From NCBI GenBank assembly GCA_043196285.1, contig JBBYJL010000025.1, positions 1 through 16,877 of the forward strand: a DNA stretch of 16,877 nucleotides, in the 5' to 3' direction. Made by a program: the position numbers and the translations under genes. This DNA comes from JAKAFX01 sp043196285. Its GTDB lineage: Archaea; Thermoplasmatota; Thermoplasmata; Thermoplasmatales; Thermoplasmataceae. Positions within the stretch are counted from its first letter, which is position 1; every line of letters starts with the position of its first letter. Of this stretch, positions 1 to 6,428 are shown one piece after another. The notes beneath the pieces are model-generated. The model was given only the letters and a program-made list of their open reading frames with translations, did no database searches and had not been told where the DNA came from.

Positions 1-788
1 AGTATGTCAAGTATGAATCTCTGTTTCTCTGAGAGTTGCCCCATTACTGACCCGTATAACAGATCCTGCGATGGAGGTATCGGCAGAAATCTTGAAACGG
101 ACTCATTTATTCTGCCGTCTTTGCCGAATATTCCAACATTTTTATAGTAAAATATTGCATTCTTGAATAGAGAGATAGATCCGCGTGTCATCGCGAAAAT
201 ATCCTTTATAAGTTCACTGGGTAAAACAAATCCATTCTCGTTTGCAATAAGTTCAAAATCAGCAACTTCAGGAGGTTTAAGTTGGACTACTTTTGTTCCT
301 GTCCTTTCTATAATTCTATTGATTAACGACTTCATTTCCAGATTTGTCTCGTCTGCAATTATGGTTGTTGCGAGAAAAACTGATATATGTTTCCTGAAAA
401 TCGGTACAGATTCCATGAGGATATCCAAACTTTCACTTAGCAGGTTGTGCACATTTTCTAGAACCACTAAAGTCCCCTTTTGGTTGGATGCTAGAACTCT
501 CTCCAGGCATTTCAATATGTCACTTTTATCTTCTGATAAAGGGCTTTCTCCAGCCTGGGACAGTAGAGACTTAAAAACTGATTTGGGATCGCGTTCAGCC
601 CCAGACACTGCCCTGTAATGCATCACAGATAAACCTTCATCTGCCAGCCTTTTCATAACTAATGCTGAAAATTCTCCCTTTCCATAGCCTTGTGTGCCCA
701 TCAGAAGTAAAATGGTCCCGTTTCCCCCACCTCGAACTGAAGAATCAACCATGTTGAAGGCATCGTGAAAAGATAGAATATCTGGCAT
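1..788 (-). CDS. P-loop ATPase (AAA/STAND-like), 3' end outside window
   Basis: The minus-strand frame from an ATG at 788 stays open for 262 codons to the window edge, so the protein is partial. Residues about 25-45 hold a strand-loop-helix with GTQGYGKGEF, a P-loop of the GKG type (glycine where most Walker A motifs have Ser/Thr). A hydrophobic strand ending in LVVLENVH near residue 110 fits Walker B with Glu in place of Asp. A later segment containing TRGSISLFKNAI resembles the small helical lid region of AAA-type proteins. This suggests an ATP-binding switch or helicase-loader-like protein; the altered Walker motifs leave hydrolysis uncertain. The start is supported by a box A at 812-819, 24-31 bases upstream, with no room for a leader. 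The downstream part, which would decide the family, is missing. Confidence 0.7.
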   Translation of the reverse strand, partial: MPDILSFHDAFNMVDSSVRGGGNGTILLLMGTQGYGKGEFSALVMKRLADEGLSVMHYRAVSGAERDPKSVFKSLLSQAGESPLSEDKSDILKCLERVLASNQKGTLVVLENVHNLLSESLDILMESVPIFRKHISVFLATTIIADETNLEMKSLINRIIERTGTKVVQLKPPEVADFELIANENGFVLPSELIKDIFAMTRGSISLFKNAIFYYKNVGIFGKDGRINESVSRFLPIPPSQDLLYGSVMGQLSEKQRFILDI

Positions 789-811
789 CGGCAATTAAAG
801 TATGATAATCC

Positions 812-819
812 TAATAAAA
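812..819 (-). promoter_or_regulatory. Box A of the P-loop ATPase gene
   Basis: On the minus strand this reads TTTTATTA, centred about 27 bases before the ATG at 788. That is the distance from an archaeal TATA box to the transcription start, so the mRNA would be leaderless. Confidence 0.5.
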
Positions 820-938
820 TCTTTGGAACAAAATCATTAATCATGCCACTCGTTACTTATAGAGAAGGTTGGGAAATACTAGAATTACACGATAAACTTA
901 TGAGAATTATTTTCCAGTATTCCAGATGCTGAAAATTT

Positions 939-1679
939 TCAAAGCCTTGTTCTCATACCCGAGTAACTCAGCTTCCACTTTCCAAACTCTTCCATTCTCG
1001 TAAGCTGGTCTATGCTGAACACAGGACCATCCCTGCAGACCTGATATCCGCTCACAGAGCATGAGTCACAGACGCCTATCCCACATTTCATGCTTCTCTC
1101 AAGCGTGAATTCAACTTTATCAACCTTTCCTGCAAGGTAGTCATAGACGCTTTTCATCATCATTTCAGGTCCGCATACATATATCATGTCGAACTCCAGA
1201 TCTATTTTCCTGAGTATGTCCACAGGAGTGCCCTTTACGCCAGATGTCCCGTCATCAGTGGTAACATAAACCTTGTCTTTTTCAAAGAAGTCAACAAACA
1301 GAAGTTCGGTCGATGTCTTTGCGGATACCACACCATATGAATTATGATCTATGATCGGCCTAAGAGCTGCCATTCCTGATCCACCGCCCACAAGAAGTTT
1401 TTTTCCTTTTACCAAAGTAAATGGTCTGCCATATGGACCCCTTATAAACAGCGTGTCCCCTTCGGACTTGCTCAGAATGGATGCTGAGGTGGGGCCATAG
1501 TTCTTGACTGTGATACTTTTAGTCCCATTTACAGAAGAGAGAGACATTGGAACCTCTCCCACGCCTGGCTCCCAAACCATTACGAATTGGCCTATCTTTA
1601 CTTCTCTGGCCCATTCAAATCCTAGGGTTGAAACCGTAGGTGTTTCCTTTTTCTTCCAAATAACTTTTACTTTATCCAT
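939..1679 (-). CDS. pyrK: Dihydroorotate dehydrogenase, electron-transfer subunit PyrK
   Basis: This subunit passes electrons from the FMN of PyrD through a [2Fe-2S] cluster and FAD to NAD+ in the class 1B dihydroorotate dehydrogenase of pyrimidine synthesis. The 246 residues follow the ferredoxin-reductase fold: an N-terminal FAD-binding barrel with VPMSLSSV (43-50) and RGPYGRPF (80-87), a nucleotide-binding glycine loop VGGGSGMAAL (97-106), and a C-terminal cluster site with Cys199, Cys204, Cys207 and Cys215 (C-x4-C-x2-C-x7-C). Length is normal for the family. The ATG shares one base with the pyrD stop codon (TAATG), so the two are translationally coupled, in the order pyrD then pyrK. Function is well supported by motifs and by the partner. 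Confidence 0.93.
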   Translation of the reverse strand: MDKVKVIWKKKETPTVSTLGFEWAREVKIGQFVMVWEPGVGEVPMSLSSVNGTKSITVKNYGPTSASILSKSEGDTLFIRGPYGRPFTLVKGKKLLVGGGSGMAALRPIIDHNSYGVVSAKTSTELLFVDFFEKDKVYVTTDDGTSGVKGTPVDILRKIDLEFDMIYVCGPEMMMKSVYDYLAGKVDKVEFTLERSMKCGIGVCDSCSVSGYQVCRDGPVFSIDQLTRMEEFGKWKLSYSGMRTRL

Positions 1680-2581
1680 TACAGCGCAGCCCCCACCAGA
1701 TCTGAAATCCTTGAAAAGCCTATTTTTTCCACCAGTTGGATCAGATCAGCACCTATTTTCTTAAAAATAGATCTTCCATAGAAACCAACTGCAGTACCTA
1801 TCTGGACTGCATTTGCACCGGCCATCATGTACTCTATGACGTCCTCTGCAGTGCTGATTCCGCCTACTCCGATTATCTGAGCTCCTGTCTCCTTCTTAAC
1901 TTCATAAACATATCTTACACCAACACTTTTGATAGACCTTCCAGAAAGACCACCGTAGCCATTGCTGAGGACAGGTTTTCTTGCGTATATGTCTATCGCC
2001 ATTGCCCTGATTGTGTTTATTAGCACGAAACCGTCGGATCTGGATGCAGCGTTAACAGTCTCCATTATATTCGAAGTATTGGCACTGAGTTTCGAGAAAA
2101 CAGGAACATTTACACTACCCTTCACAGCTTCAACTATACTCTCAACCATCTCAGGATCACTTCCTATCTCAAGCCCCTCTCCTTTCACATGGGGGCATGA
2201 AAGATTGAGTTCGATCCCTGATACGCCAAATTCCTGCATTTTTTTGGCAAGGGCAGAGAATTCCTCCGGAGTCGACCCAAAGATGCTGCCTATGATGGGT
2301 TTCTTTGCTTTCAAGGCAATTGCGATTTCCTCGCCATATCTATCTATGCCTGGATTTGAAAGTCCTACTGCATTGAGAAGATCATCATTTCCAAGGTCGA
2401 CGACAACAGGCGTTGAATAGCCTGATCTTTCCTTGAGACCAATGGACTTTGTAACAACTGCGGAGGCCCCTTCTTCAAGGACTCTTCTCATAGTATATCC
2501 ATTTTCATCGAGAATGCCTGATGCAAGCATGAGTGGATTATTCAGTGAAATTCCAGCTACCCTTAAAGATAAATCTATCAT
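1679..2581 (-). CDS. pyrD: Dihydroorotate dehydrogenase, catalytic subunit PyrD (class 1B)
   Basis: Catalyses oxidation of dihydroorotate to orotate, the fourth step of UMP synthesis, in the cytoplasm. The 300-residue TIM barrel shows the family signatures in order: NAVGLSNPG (70-78), ELNLSCPH with Cys129 as the catalytic base of class 1 enzymes, SKLSAN with Lys164, INTIRA (188-193), GGLSG (210-214), and the FMN-phosphate loop GVGGIS followed by GANAVQIGTA. Cysteine rather than serine as base, together with the adjoining pyrK, identifies the NAD-linked 1B heterotetramer. The ATG at 2581 gives the usual family N terminus. No clear box A is seen at 24-30 bases upstream; only weak A/T stretches lie there. 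Confidence 0.95.
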   Translation of the reverse strand: MIDLSLRVAGISLNNPLMLASGILDENGYTMRRVLEEGASAVVTKSIGLKERSGYSTPVVVDLGNDDLLNAVGLSNPGIDRYGEEIAIALKAKKPIIGSIFGSTPEEFSALAKKMQEFGVSGIELNLSCPHVKGEGLEIGSDPEMVESIVEAVKGSVNVPVFSKLSANTSNIMETVNAASRSDGFVLINTIRAMAIDIYARKPVLSNGYGGLSGRSIKSVGVRYVYEVKKETGAQIIGVGGISTAEDVIEYMMAGANAVQIGTAVGFYGRSIFKKIGADLIQLVEKIGFSRISDLVGAAL

Positions 2582-2687
2582 AGATACTATCCAAATAGGA
2601 TGATTTACAGGACTAAATTACTTTACATCTCTGTGATGCTAACGTAATCTCTTCCCACGAGTAACTTCTGCTTCCCACTTTCGCAGG

Positions 2688-2721
2688 AGGTTTCTCGCTT
2701 AAAAAGTTGCTGGCGAAACCT
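2688..2721. repeat. Hairpin, left member of the cluster
   Basis: AGGTTTC at 2688-2694 pairs with GAAACCT at 2715-2721; with a two-base bulge, CGC and GCG extend the stem. The loop is A/T rich. It lies inside the possible tnpB relic. Confidence 0.55.
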
Positions 2722-2835
2722 AAATGGGCTTGAATGTCCATCATTCCAAAGATATTCTGTCCACAATGCCAAGCATCCTGGCTTCACTCATGCAGGCACC
2801 TATATGAGATTAACGGGGAGATCCAAGATGGGGTT

Positions 2836-2872
2836 GCCATCTGATAGGAAATATATTGCTTTCCTATCTGGC
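2836..2872. repeat. Strong hairpin with 13 paired bases
   Basis: GATAGGAAA (2843-2851) pairs perfectly with TTTCCTATC (2860-2868) across an 8-base loop, and GCCA (2836-2839) pairs with TGGC (2869-2872) after a TCT bulge. Too long to be chance in so short a space. It could be a transposon end structure or a terminator-like element between two minus-strand transcription units. Confidence 0.65.
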
Positions 2873-2893
2873 ATCCTTTCCTCTCTGAAGGAT
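2873..2893. repeat. Small hairpin adjoining the previous one
   Basis: ATCCTT (2873-2878) pairs with AAGGAT (2888-2893) over a 9-base loop, immediately next to the hairpin ending at 2872. Confidence 0.4.
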
Positions 2894-2975
2894 CGGATCT
2901 TTCTTTCTCAAACAATTGTAAATGGGTTCGTTATCCTAATGCTTTAGAAGATATGGGATTTCTATGACACAAATG

Positions 2976-3464
2976 TTAAAGATATTTTCCCATTGCTTCT
3001 TCCGGAAAATTCTTAAGCTTGATGTACGGACCTGCAGGAGCAAAAGTACCGATATAATATACTGCACTTACTGGAAAAGGTACCTCTTTTTTGCTAAGAT
3101 ACCTTGTCCCCCCAAGTTTTGAAAACTGTATGACTGTCTCTGACATCTTGTAGTTCATTATCAGATCAGATGAGTATTCCATGAATTCAGGAAGTTTCTT
3201 TATGGGAAGATAGTCCGGTATTACAACTGCAGAAGCTCCTGAAATTATGGTGTCAATCATATCACTTATTCTTGTTGGAAAATTCAGGACCACAACATCA
3301 AAATACTTAGCGAGATGTTCATAAACATTCAGGTTAAGTCTGTTCTTGGTGAAAGCGTCAAGATCAACAGCTAATATCTCCTCTGTGCCTGAGATCAACA
3401 GTTCCTGTATTGAAGAGTAATTCCTGACCTCACCGTCACTGATCAGTACACAGGGAATTTCCAT
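2976..3464 (-). CDS. Small HisA-related (half-barrel-like) protein, function unknown
   Basis: A 162-residue protein without signal or membrane segments. Its first 105 residues echo the order of motifs in HisA-type TIM barrels and the archaeal HisA-like group: a start strand with LISDGEVRNYSS, then ILAVDLDAF (30-38), then a helix and strand FDVVVLNFPTRISDMIDTI in the place of the WVDGGIR region, then GASAVVIPDYL (76-86). It is much shorter than HisA (about 240), and the last 60 residues do not continue the barrel. The catalytic Asp pair of HisA cannot be assigned. The ATG at 3464 has a box A (ATTAATAAT, 3484-3492) 24 bases upstream, so it can be transcribed alone as well as by read-through from trxB, 56 bases away. 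The family assignment is tentative; the gene is likely real. Confidence 0.75.
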   Translation of the reverse strand: MEIPCVLISDGEVRNYSSIQELLISGTEEILAVDLDAFTKNRLNLNVYEHLAKYFDVVVLNFPTRISDMIDTIISGASAVVIPDYLPIKKLPEFMEYSSDLIMNYKMSETVIQFSKLGGTRYLSKKEVPFPVSAVYYIGTFAPAGPYIKLKNFPEEAMGKYL

Positions 3465-3520
3465 GGATCTGCATTTTCAATGGATTATTAATGTATTCTA
3501 TATTATGTTCAGATAATAAT

Positions 3521-4492
3521 TTACTGTGGATTTACAGGTTTCAGAAACTTCCAGTCATTTTTCGATGCGATCTTGCCCCTGATCCTCTGGACGTAATTAT
3601 AGGCGGATAAAGCTGCAACCGCACCCTGACCGGCAGATATAACTGCCTGTTTGTATGGTACGTTTGTTACATCTCCACAGGCAAAGATGCCTTCCTGCGA
3701 TGTTTCTCCGTTGGAATTGATTATGACTTCCTTTGAACTGTTAAGGCTTACCATGTTCTTGACAAAATCTGTTTTTGCGATGTACCCCATTTCAACAAAT
3801 ACGCCGTCTACACTTATTTCCGTTTCCCTGCCTGTAATTTCATTCCTTAGTTTCACAGAGGTCAGAACTTCATTTCCTTTCAACTCAACAGGAAATGAAC
3901 TTGTAATCGTCTCCACGTTGCTGAACTGCTCTATTGACCTTATCATATCTGGATCTCCGACAAGCTTGTTAGATTTGGTGACCAGGTACAGTTTCTTTGA
4001 AAGCCCGGCAAGATAAATTACTGCCTGAAGCGCATGATCCCCATGACCGATCACAGCCAGGTCCTTTCCCCTGTAAAGGGGCCCGTCACATATCGCACAG
4101 TATGAGACTCCTTTTCCAGCGTACTCACTTTCACCGATCACGTTCAGATCCCTTGGCGTCTTTCCAAAAGCCAGTATCACTGCAGATGCCATTAATGACC
4201 TATCCATGGTCTTGACTTCAAATCCACCGAGTATTTTGTTGACCGATTTGACTTCGTCGTAGAGGAATTCCGATCCGTAGAGAATTGCCTGCTCCTGGAA
4301 TTTGTTCATTAGTTCAAATCCTCCAATACTGTTGAAACCTGGATAATTCTGTATCTCGGTGGTAAGAAGTGCCTGCCCGCCGATATCTTTCGTAATTATA
4401 AGGGTCCTCATTCCCTGTCTTGCAGAGTATATTCCTGCAGTGAGACCTGCAGATGCGCCACCGATGATGATTATGTCGTATTCGCTTTCCAT
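3521..4492 (-). CDS. trxB: Thioredoxin reductase-like flavoprotein
   Basis: A 323-residue FAD disulfide reductase of the low-molecular-weight thioredoxin reductase type that would reduce the thioredoxin encoded just upstream. FAD-binding loop GGASAG at 11-16, redox-active CAIC at 132-135 followed by Asp136, and the C-terminal FAD motif GIFACGDVTN are all in place. The second nucleotide loop reads GHGDHA (149-154) rather than GGGxSA, and the segment after it (VTKSNKL, 171-177) lacks the HRRxxxR arginines that bind the NADPH 2'-phosphate. The characterised Thermoplasma acidophilum enzyme is known to use NADPH and NADH poorly, so the electron donor here is open. It follows trxA by 19 bases, probably in one mRNA. 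Confidence 0.92.
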   Translation of the reverse strand: MESEYDIIIIGGASAGLTAGIYSARQGMRTLIITKDIGGQALLTTEIQNYPGFNSIGGFELMNKFQEQAILYGSEFLYDEVKSVNKILGGFEVKTMDRSLMASAVILAFGKTPRDLNVIGESEYAGKGVSYCAICDGPLYRGKDLAVIGHGDHALQAVIYLAGLSKKLYLVTKSNKLVGDPDMIRSIEQFSNVETITSSFPVELKGNEVLTSVKLRNEITGRETEISVDGVFVEMGYIAKTDFVKNMVSLNSSKEVIINSNGETSQEGIFACGDVTNVPYKQAVISAGQGAVAALSAYNYVQRIRGKIASKNDWKFLKPVNPQ

Positions 4493-4511
4493 CCTTATTA
4501 CCGGTTATCCT

Positions 4512-4916
4512 TTACTGGATCAGAGCCTTGAGTTTTCGCTCCAGGAGAGCCTTCGGTACTGCACCGATTGACACATCTACTGCTTTACCGTTCTTGAAGA
4601 ACATGATGGTTGGTATGCTCTGTATCCTGAATGTGCTTGAAACCATGGGGTTATCATCAACATTTACTTTACCAAAGTTTGCAACTGTGGAATATTGTTT
4701 TGAAAGTTCATCAACCACTGGAGAAACAAATCTGCATGGAGCACACCATGGAGCCCAGAAGTCTACCATAGTTACCTTGGGTGACTTCACAAAGTTAACG
4801 AAAGTGCTGTCAGTGAGATCTACCGGGCCCGAAGGTTTGGTAGTTTTTGTGTCAACGCCAGATAATAGCTTTTCCGCCATCTTTTTTCTGATACTTTCAA
4901 TATCATCGTTTTCCAT
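4512..4916 (-). CDS. trxA: Thioredoxin
   Basis: A cytoplasmic thiol-disulfide reductant. The 134 residues comprise a charged helical N-terminal extension of about 30 residues and a full thioredoxin domain: VDFWAPWCAPCR with the Cys58-Ala-Pro-Cys61 active site (the common bacterial form is CGPC), and the cis-proline in SIPTIMFF at Pro102. The extension is outside the usual 105-110 residue domain and is rich in Lys/Glu. The gene is first in a minus-strand trxA-trxB pair. On the minus strand CTAAAAATAG (4957-4966) is the best box A, predicting a leader of about 20 bases with an AGG stretch before the ATG; another ATG ten bases upstream is out of frame. Confidence 0.94.
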   Translation of the reverse strand: MENDDIESIRKKMAEKLLSGVDTKTTKPSGPVDLTDSTFVNFVKSPKVTMVDFWAPWCAPCRFVSPVVDELSKQYSTVANFGKVNVDDNPMVSSTFRIQSIPTIMFFKNGKAVDVSIGAVPKALLERKLKALIQ

Positions 4917-4956
4917 TTTAACATCCTGCCTTTTAGTATCACTCTATACAGCTGGT

Positions 4957-4966
4957 CTATTTTTAG
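4957..4966 (-). promoter_or_regulatory. Probable trxA box A, flanked by a short inverted repeat
   Basis: CTAAAAATAG on the minus strand lies 41-50 bases before the trxA ATG. CAGCT (4949-4953) and AGCTG (4965-4969) flank it as inverted copies, which could be an operator covering the promoter. Moderate support only. Confidence 0.35.
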
Positions 4967-4989
4967 CTGATGTCGTGATTCTGTTAACG

Positions 4990-5001
4990 TGAATGTATTC
5001 A
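4990..5001. promoter_or_regulatory. Palindrome TGAATGTATTCA in the divergent trxA/regulator spacer
   Basis: Five-base arms TGAAT and ATTCA around GT, lying between the trxA promoter and the regulator promoter. Possible binding site for a dimeric regulator; no direct evidence. Confidence 0.3.
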
Positions 5002-5012
5002 TAGTATTTTAT

Positions 5013-5046
5013 GGTATTGTAACTATTATGCAATACCACTTTATAG
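5013..5046 (+). promoter_or_regulatory. Regulator promoter: inverted repeat directly upstream of box A
   Basis: GGTATTG (5013-5019) and CAATACC (5031-5037) are perfect inverted copies separated by 11 bases, so the half-site centres are 18 bases apart, close to two helical turns. The box A CTTTATAG follows at 5039-5046, centred 25 bases before the ATG at 5068, which makes the mRNA leaderless. A dimer bound here would touch the BRE/TBP site, suiting either repression or activation. Confidence 0.6.
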
Positions 5047-5067
5047 CAGTTCGGAATTACTCCCATA

Positions 5068-5445
5068 ATGGGGTCGTTTAACCAGTTGCTCAAAGAAAAT
5101 GCATCTTGCAGGGACATCTTCGAGTGTTTCTTTGATCTTATGCCAACAGAGGTTAGCATTTTCTACCTTCTCAGCCACGAGAAGAACCTGGATGAAATAT
5201 CAGAGGAGATGCATAAAGATCGCACAACGGCCTATCGCTGCCTTCAGAAACTTGTCGGAGCAGGGCTTGTTGTCAAAGAAAAACGGATCATCAGGGAAGG
5301 GGGCTATTATTATTCATATTCAAGAGTTGATGCTTCAACTATCAGGAAAATAGTGAATTCCAGGATGCGAGAAGTAAGCCATGCTCTCAATGCCATAATA
5401 AAGAGACTGGAATCTGAACTCGATCAAAGTTCCCACGCAAATTAG
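5068..5445 (+). CDS. Winged-helix transcriptional regulator (TrmB/ArsR-like)
   Basis: A 125-residue DNA-binding protein. Residues about 25-75 form a winged helix: TEVSIFYLLS, then LDEISEEMHKDRTTAYRCLQ with the recognition helix, then LVGAGLVVKEKR and the wing REGGYYYSYSRV. The C terminus (85-122) is a long amphipathic helix suited to dimerisation. There is no ligand domain, so it is smaller than true TrmB proteins. Two cysteines, Cys14 and Cys20, lie in the N-terminal helix before the DNA-binding domain. It is transcribed away from trxA-trxB, with an inverted repeat at its own promoter, so autoregulation and control of the thioredoxin genes are reasonable guesses. The target is not shown by the sequence. 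Confidence 0.85.
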   Translation: MGSFNQLLKENASCRDIFECFFDLMPTEVSIFYLLSHEKNLDEISEEMHKDRTTAYRCLQKLVGAGLVVKEKRIIREGGYYYSYSRVDASTIRKIVNSRMREVSHALNAIIKRLESELDQSSHAN

Positions 5446-5491
5446 TGACAGATTTATGAATATCATGCTATGTCCATGATAATTACTGTCA
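5446..5491. repeat. Two-part inverted repeat after the regulator gene
   Basis: Directly after the stop codon, TGACAG (5446-5451) pairs with CTGTCA (5486-5491), and inside it TATCATG (5461-5467) pairs with CATGATA (5475-5481) over a 7-base loop. It may stabilise or end the regulator mRNA, or act as an operator; the T tracts that would end transcription lie 60 bases further on. Confidence 0.5.
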
Positions 5492-5548
5492 GTACACCCC
5501 TTTAATGCTCTTCAGTCTATTTTAGATGTGAACCTTTGAATACTGGAG

Positions 5549-5566
5549 TTTTTTTTGACTTTTTTT
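5549..5566 (+). terminator. Double T-tract terminator
   Basis: Runs of eight T (5549-5556) and seven T (5560-5566) separated by GAC. Archaeal RNA polymerase ends transcription at such U-rich tracts without needing a hairpin. The position separates the regulator transcript from the USP promoter that follows at 5581. Confidence 0.55.
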
Positions 5567-5580
5567 CCTTACAATAATAA

Positions 5581-5590
5581 TATATATTAA
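5581..5590 (+). promoter_or_regulatory. Box A of the USP gene
   Basis: TATATATTAA, centred 24-25 bases before the GTG at 5610. This predicts a leaderless GTG start, or a 24-27 base leader if ATG 5634 or 5637 is used. Confidence 0.5.
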
Positions 5591-5609
5591 TTCATTCATT
5601 ACTACAGTT

Positions 5610-6428
5610 GTGTTAGAAACCTCAAGATCGTACATGATGAAGGTAGATCGGATTGTTGTTCCGATGGCTAAAGGAGATAGATCGAGGGGGGTGCTGGATC
5701 TGTCATTTAAGATTTCTGAAAAGTTTTCATCCGAGATTACTGCACTTACCATTAAGAATTCAAGGAATGAGATCACCTGGAGTGACAAGGTTGCAATCGT
5801 TACCAGGGCGTACAGAAGAGGCAAAGACAGTGGTGTTAAAGTCACCCCGAAGATCAGGTCTGCCAGCTCTGTCAAGCAGGGAATTGTCGAGGAACTTGAA
5901 GCGCACAGTTACGATCTGCTCATGATAGCGACGGAGAGGAGGTCTTTCTTTTCAACCTCAATTCTTGGACAAATAGGAGATTACATACTTAAGAAGTCAA
6001 AGATTCCCATGGCTGCTTTCAGTATAAGGGATGACAGCAGCGATTACAGGGAGATACTTGTACCGCTTTCAGAGCAGATTAACACCAGATCCGCAGTATC
6101 ATTTTCACTGATTCTAAAAGCTGCAACCGGGGCCAATCTGACATTCCTCGATCTCAGAAAATTTGATTCCAAGGAAATTCACGGATTCAGACTTGTATTT
6201 GAGGAGCTTGACAGGATAATAGAGAACTATGGAGCGAATATAAGCATTGTAAAGCCAGTCATAAACAACTCCCTGAGCCAGACCGTCCTGAATGAGATTT
6301 ATGAGAGGAAATCGCAGCTGCTGGTTATGGGATTTCATAATCTCGACGGTTCAAGACTCAGGCTCAACCCGTCCCTGAAGTCCATAACCAAACTGGCCAA
6401 ATGCGATGTGGCATTAGTCAAGAAATGA
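5610..6428 (+). CDS. Tandem universal stress protein (two USP domains)
   Basis: A soluble 272-residue protein with two USP folds: residues about 12-140 (DRIVVPMAKG to KIPMAAFSI) and 146-272 (YREILVPLS to CDVALVKK). The ATP-binding signature G-x2-G-x9-G-[ST] is not recognisable in either half (IATERRSFFSTSILG and VMGFHNLDGSRL occupy the places), so it probably belongs to the non-ATP-binding type. The start is uncertain: GTG 5610 fits the box A, while ATG 5634 or 5637 begins right at the first domain. The last 15 bases overlap the kdpC end on the other strand. In Halobacterium the kdpFABCQ operon includes a USP-type protein, KdpQ, and bacterial KdpD carries a USP domain, so a role in Kdp control is plausible but inferred. 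Confidence 0.87.
   Translation: MLETSRSYMMKVDRIVVPMAKGDRSRGVLDLSFKISEKFSSEITALTIKNSRNEITWSDKVAIVTRAYRRGKDSGVKVTPKIRSASSVKQGIVEELEAHSYDLLMIATERRSFFSTSILGQIGDYILKKSKIPMAAFSIRDDSSDYREILVPLSEQINTRSAVSFSLILKAATGANLTFLDLRKFDSKEIHGFRLVFEELDRIIENYGANISIVKPVINNSLSQTVLNEIYERKSQLLVMGFHNLDGSRLRLNPSLKSITKLAKCDVALVKK

Larger units (their letters stand above)
2582..2975. other. Gene-free stretch with three hairpins and a possible tnpB relic
   Basis: No intact gene lies in these 394 bases. Perfect or near-perfect hairpins occur at 2688-2721, 2836-2872 and 2873-2893. On the minus strand a 56-codon frame without a start (2783 to 2613) reads WHCGQNIFGMMDIQAHLG and later KPPAKVGSRSYSWEE. The single CxxC-like remnant, the D-x-x-A spacing and the VGSR-type tail recall the C terminus of IS200/IS605 TnpB proteins, and hairpin-rich ends are typical of those elements. 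This is a resemblance by eye only; the reading frame is broken upstream and no tnpA is present. The 5' end of the pyrD leader also lies here, at the left edge. Confidence 0.35.

Noticed and set aside
163..618. Plus-strand open frame of 151 codons
   Set aside because: It lies opposite the P-loop ATPase gene, which has recognisable motifs and a box A; the plus-strand frame has neither.
5522..5875. Minus-strand open frame of 117 codons
   Set aside because: Mostly opposite the USP gene and across its promoter and the T tracts; no protein motif.
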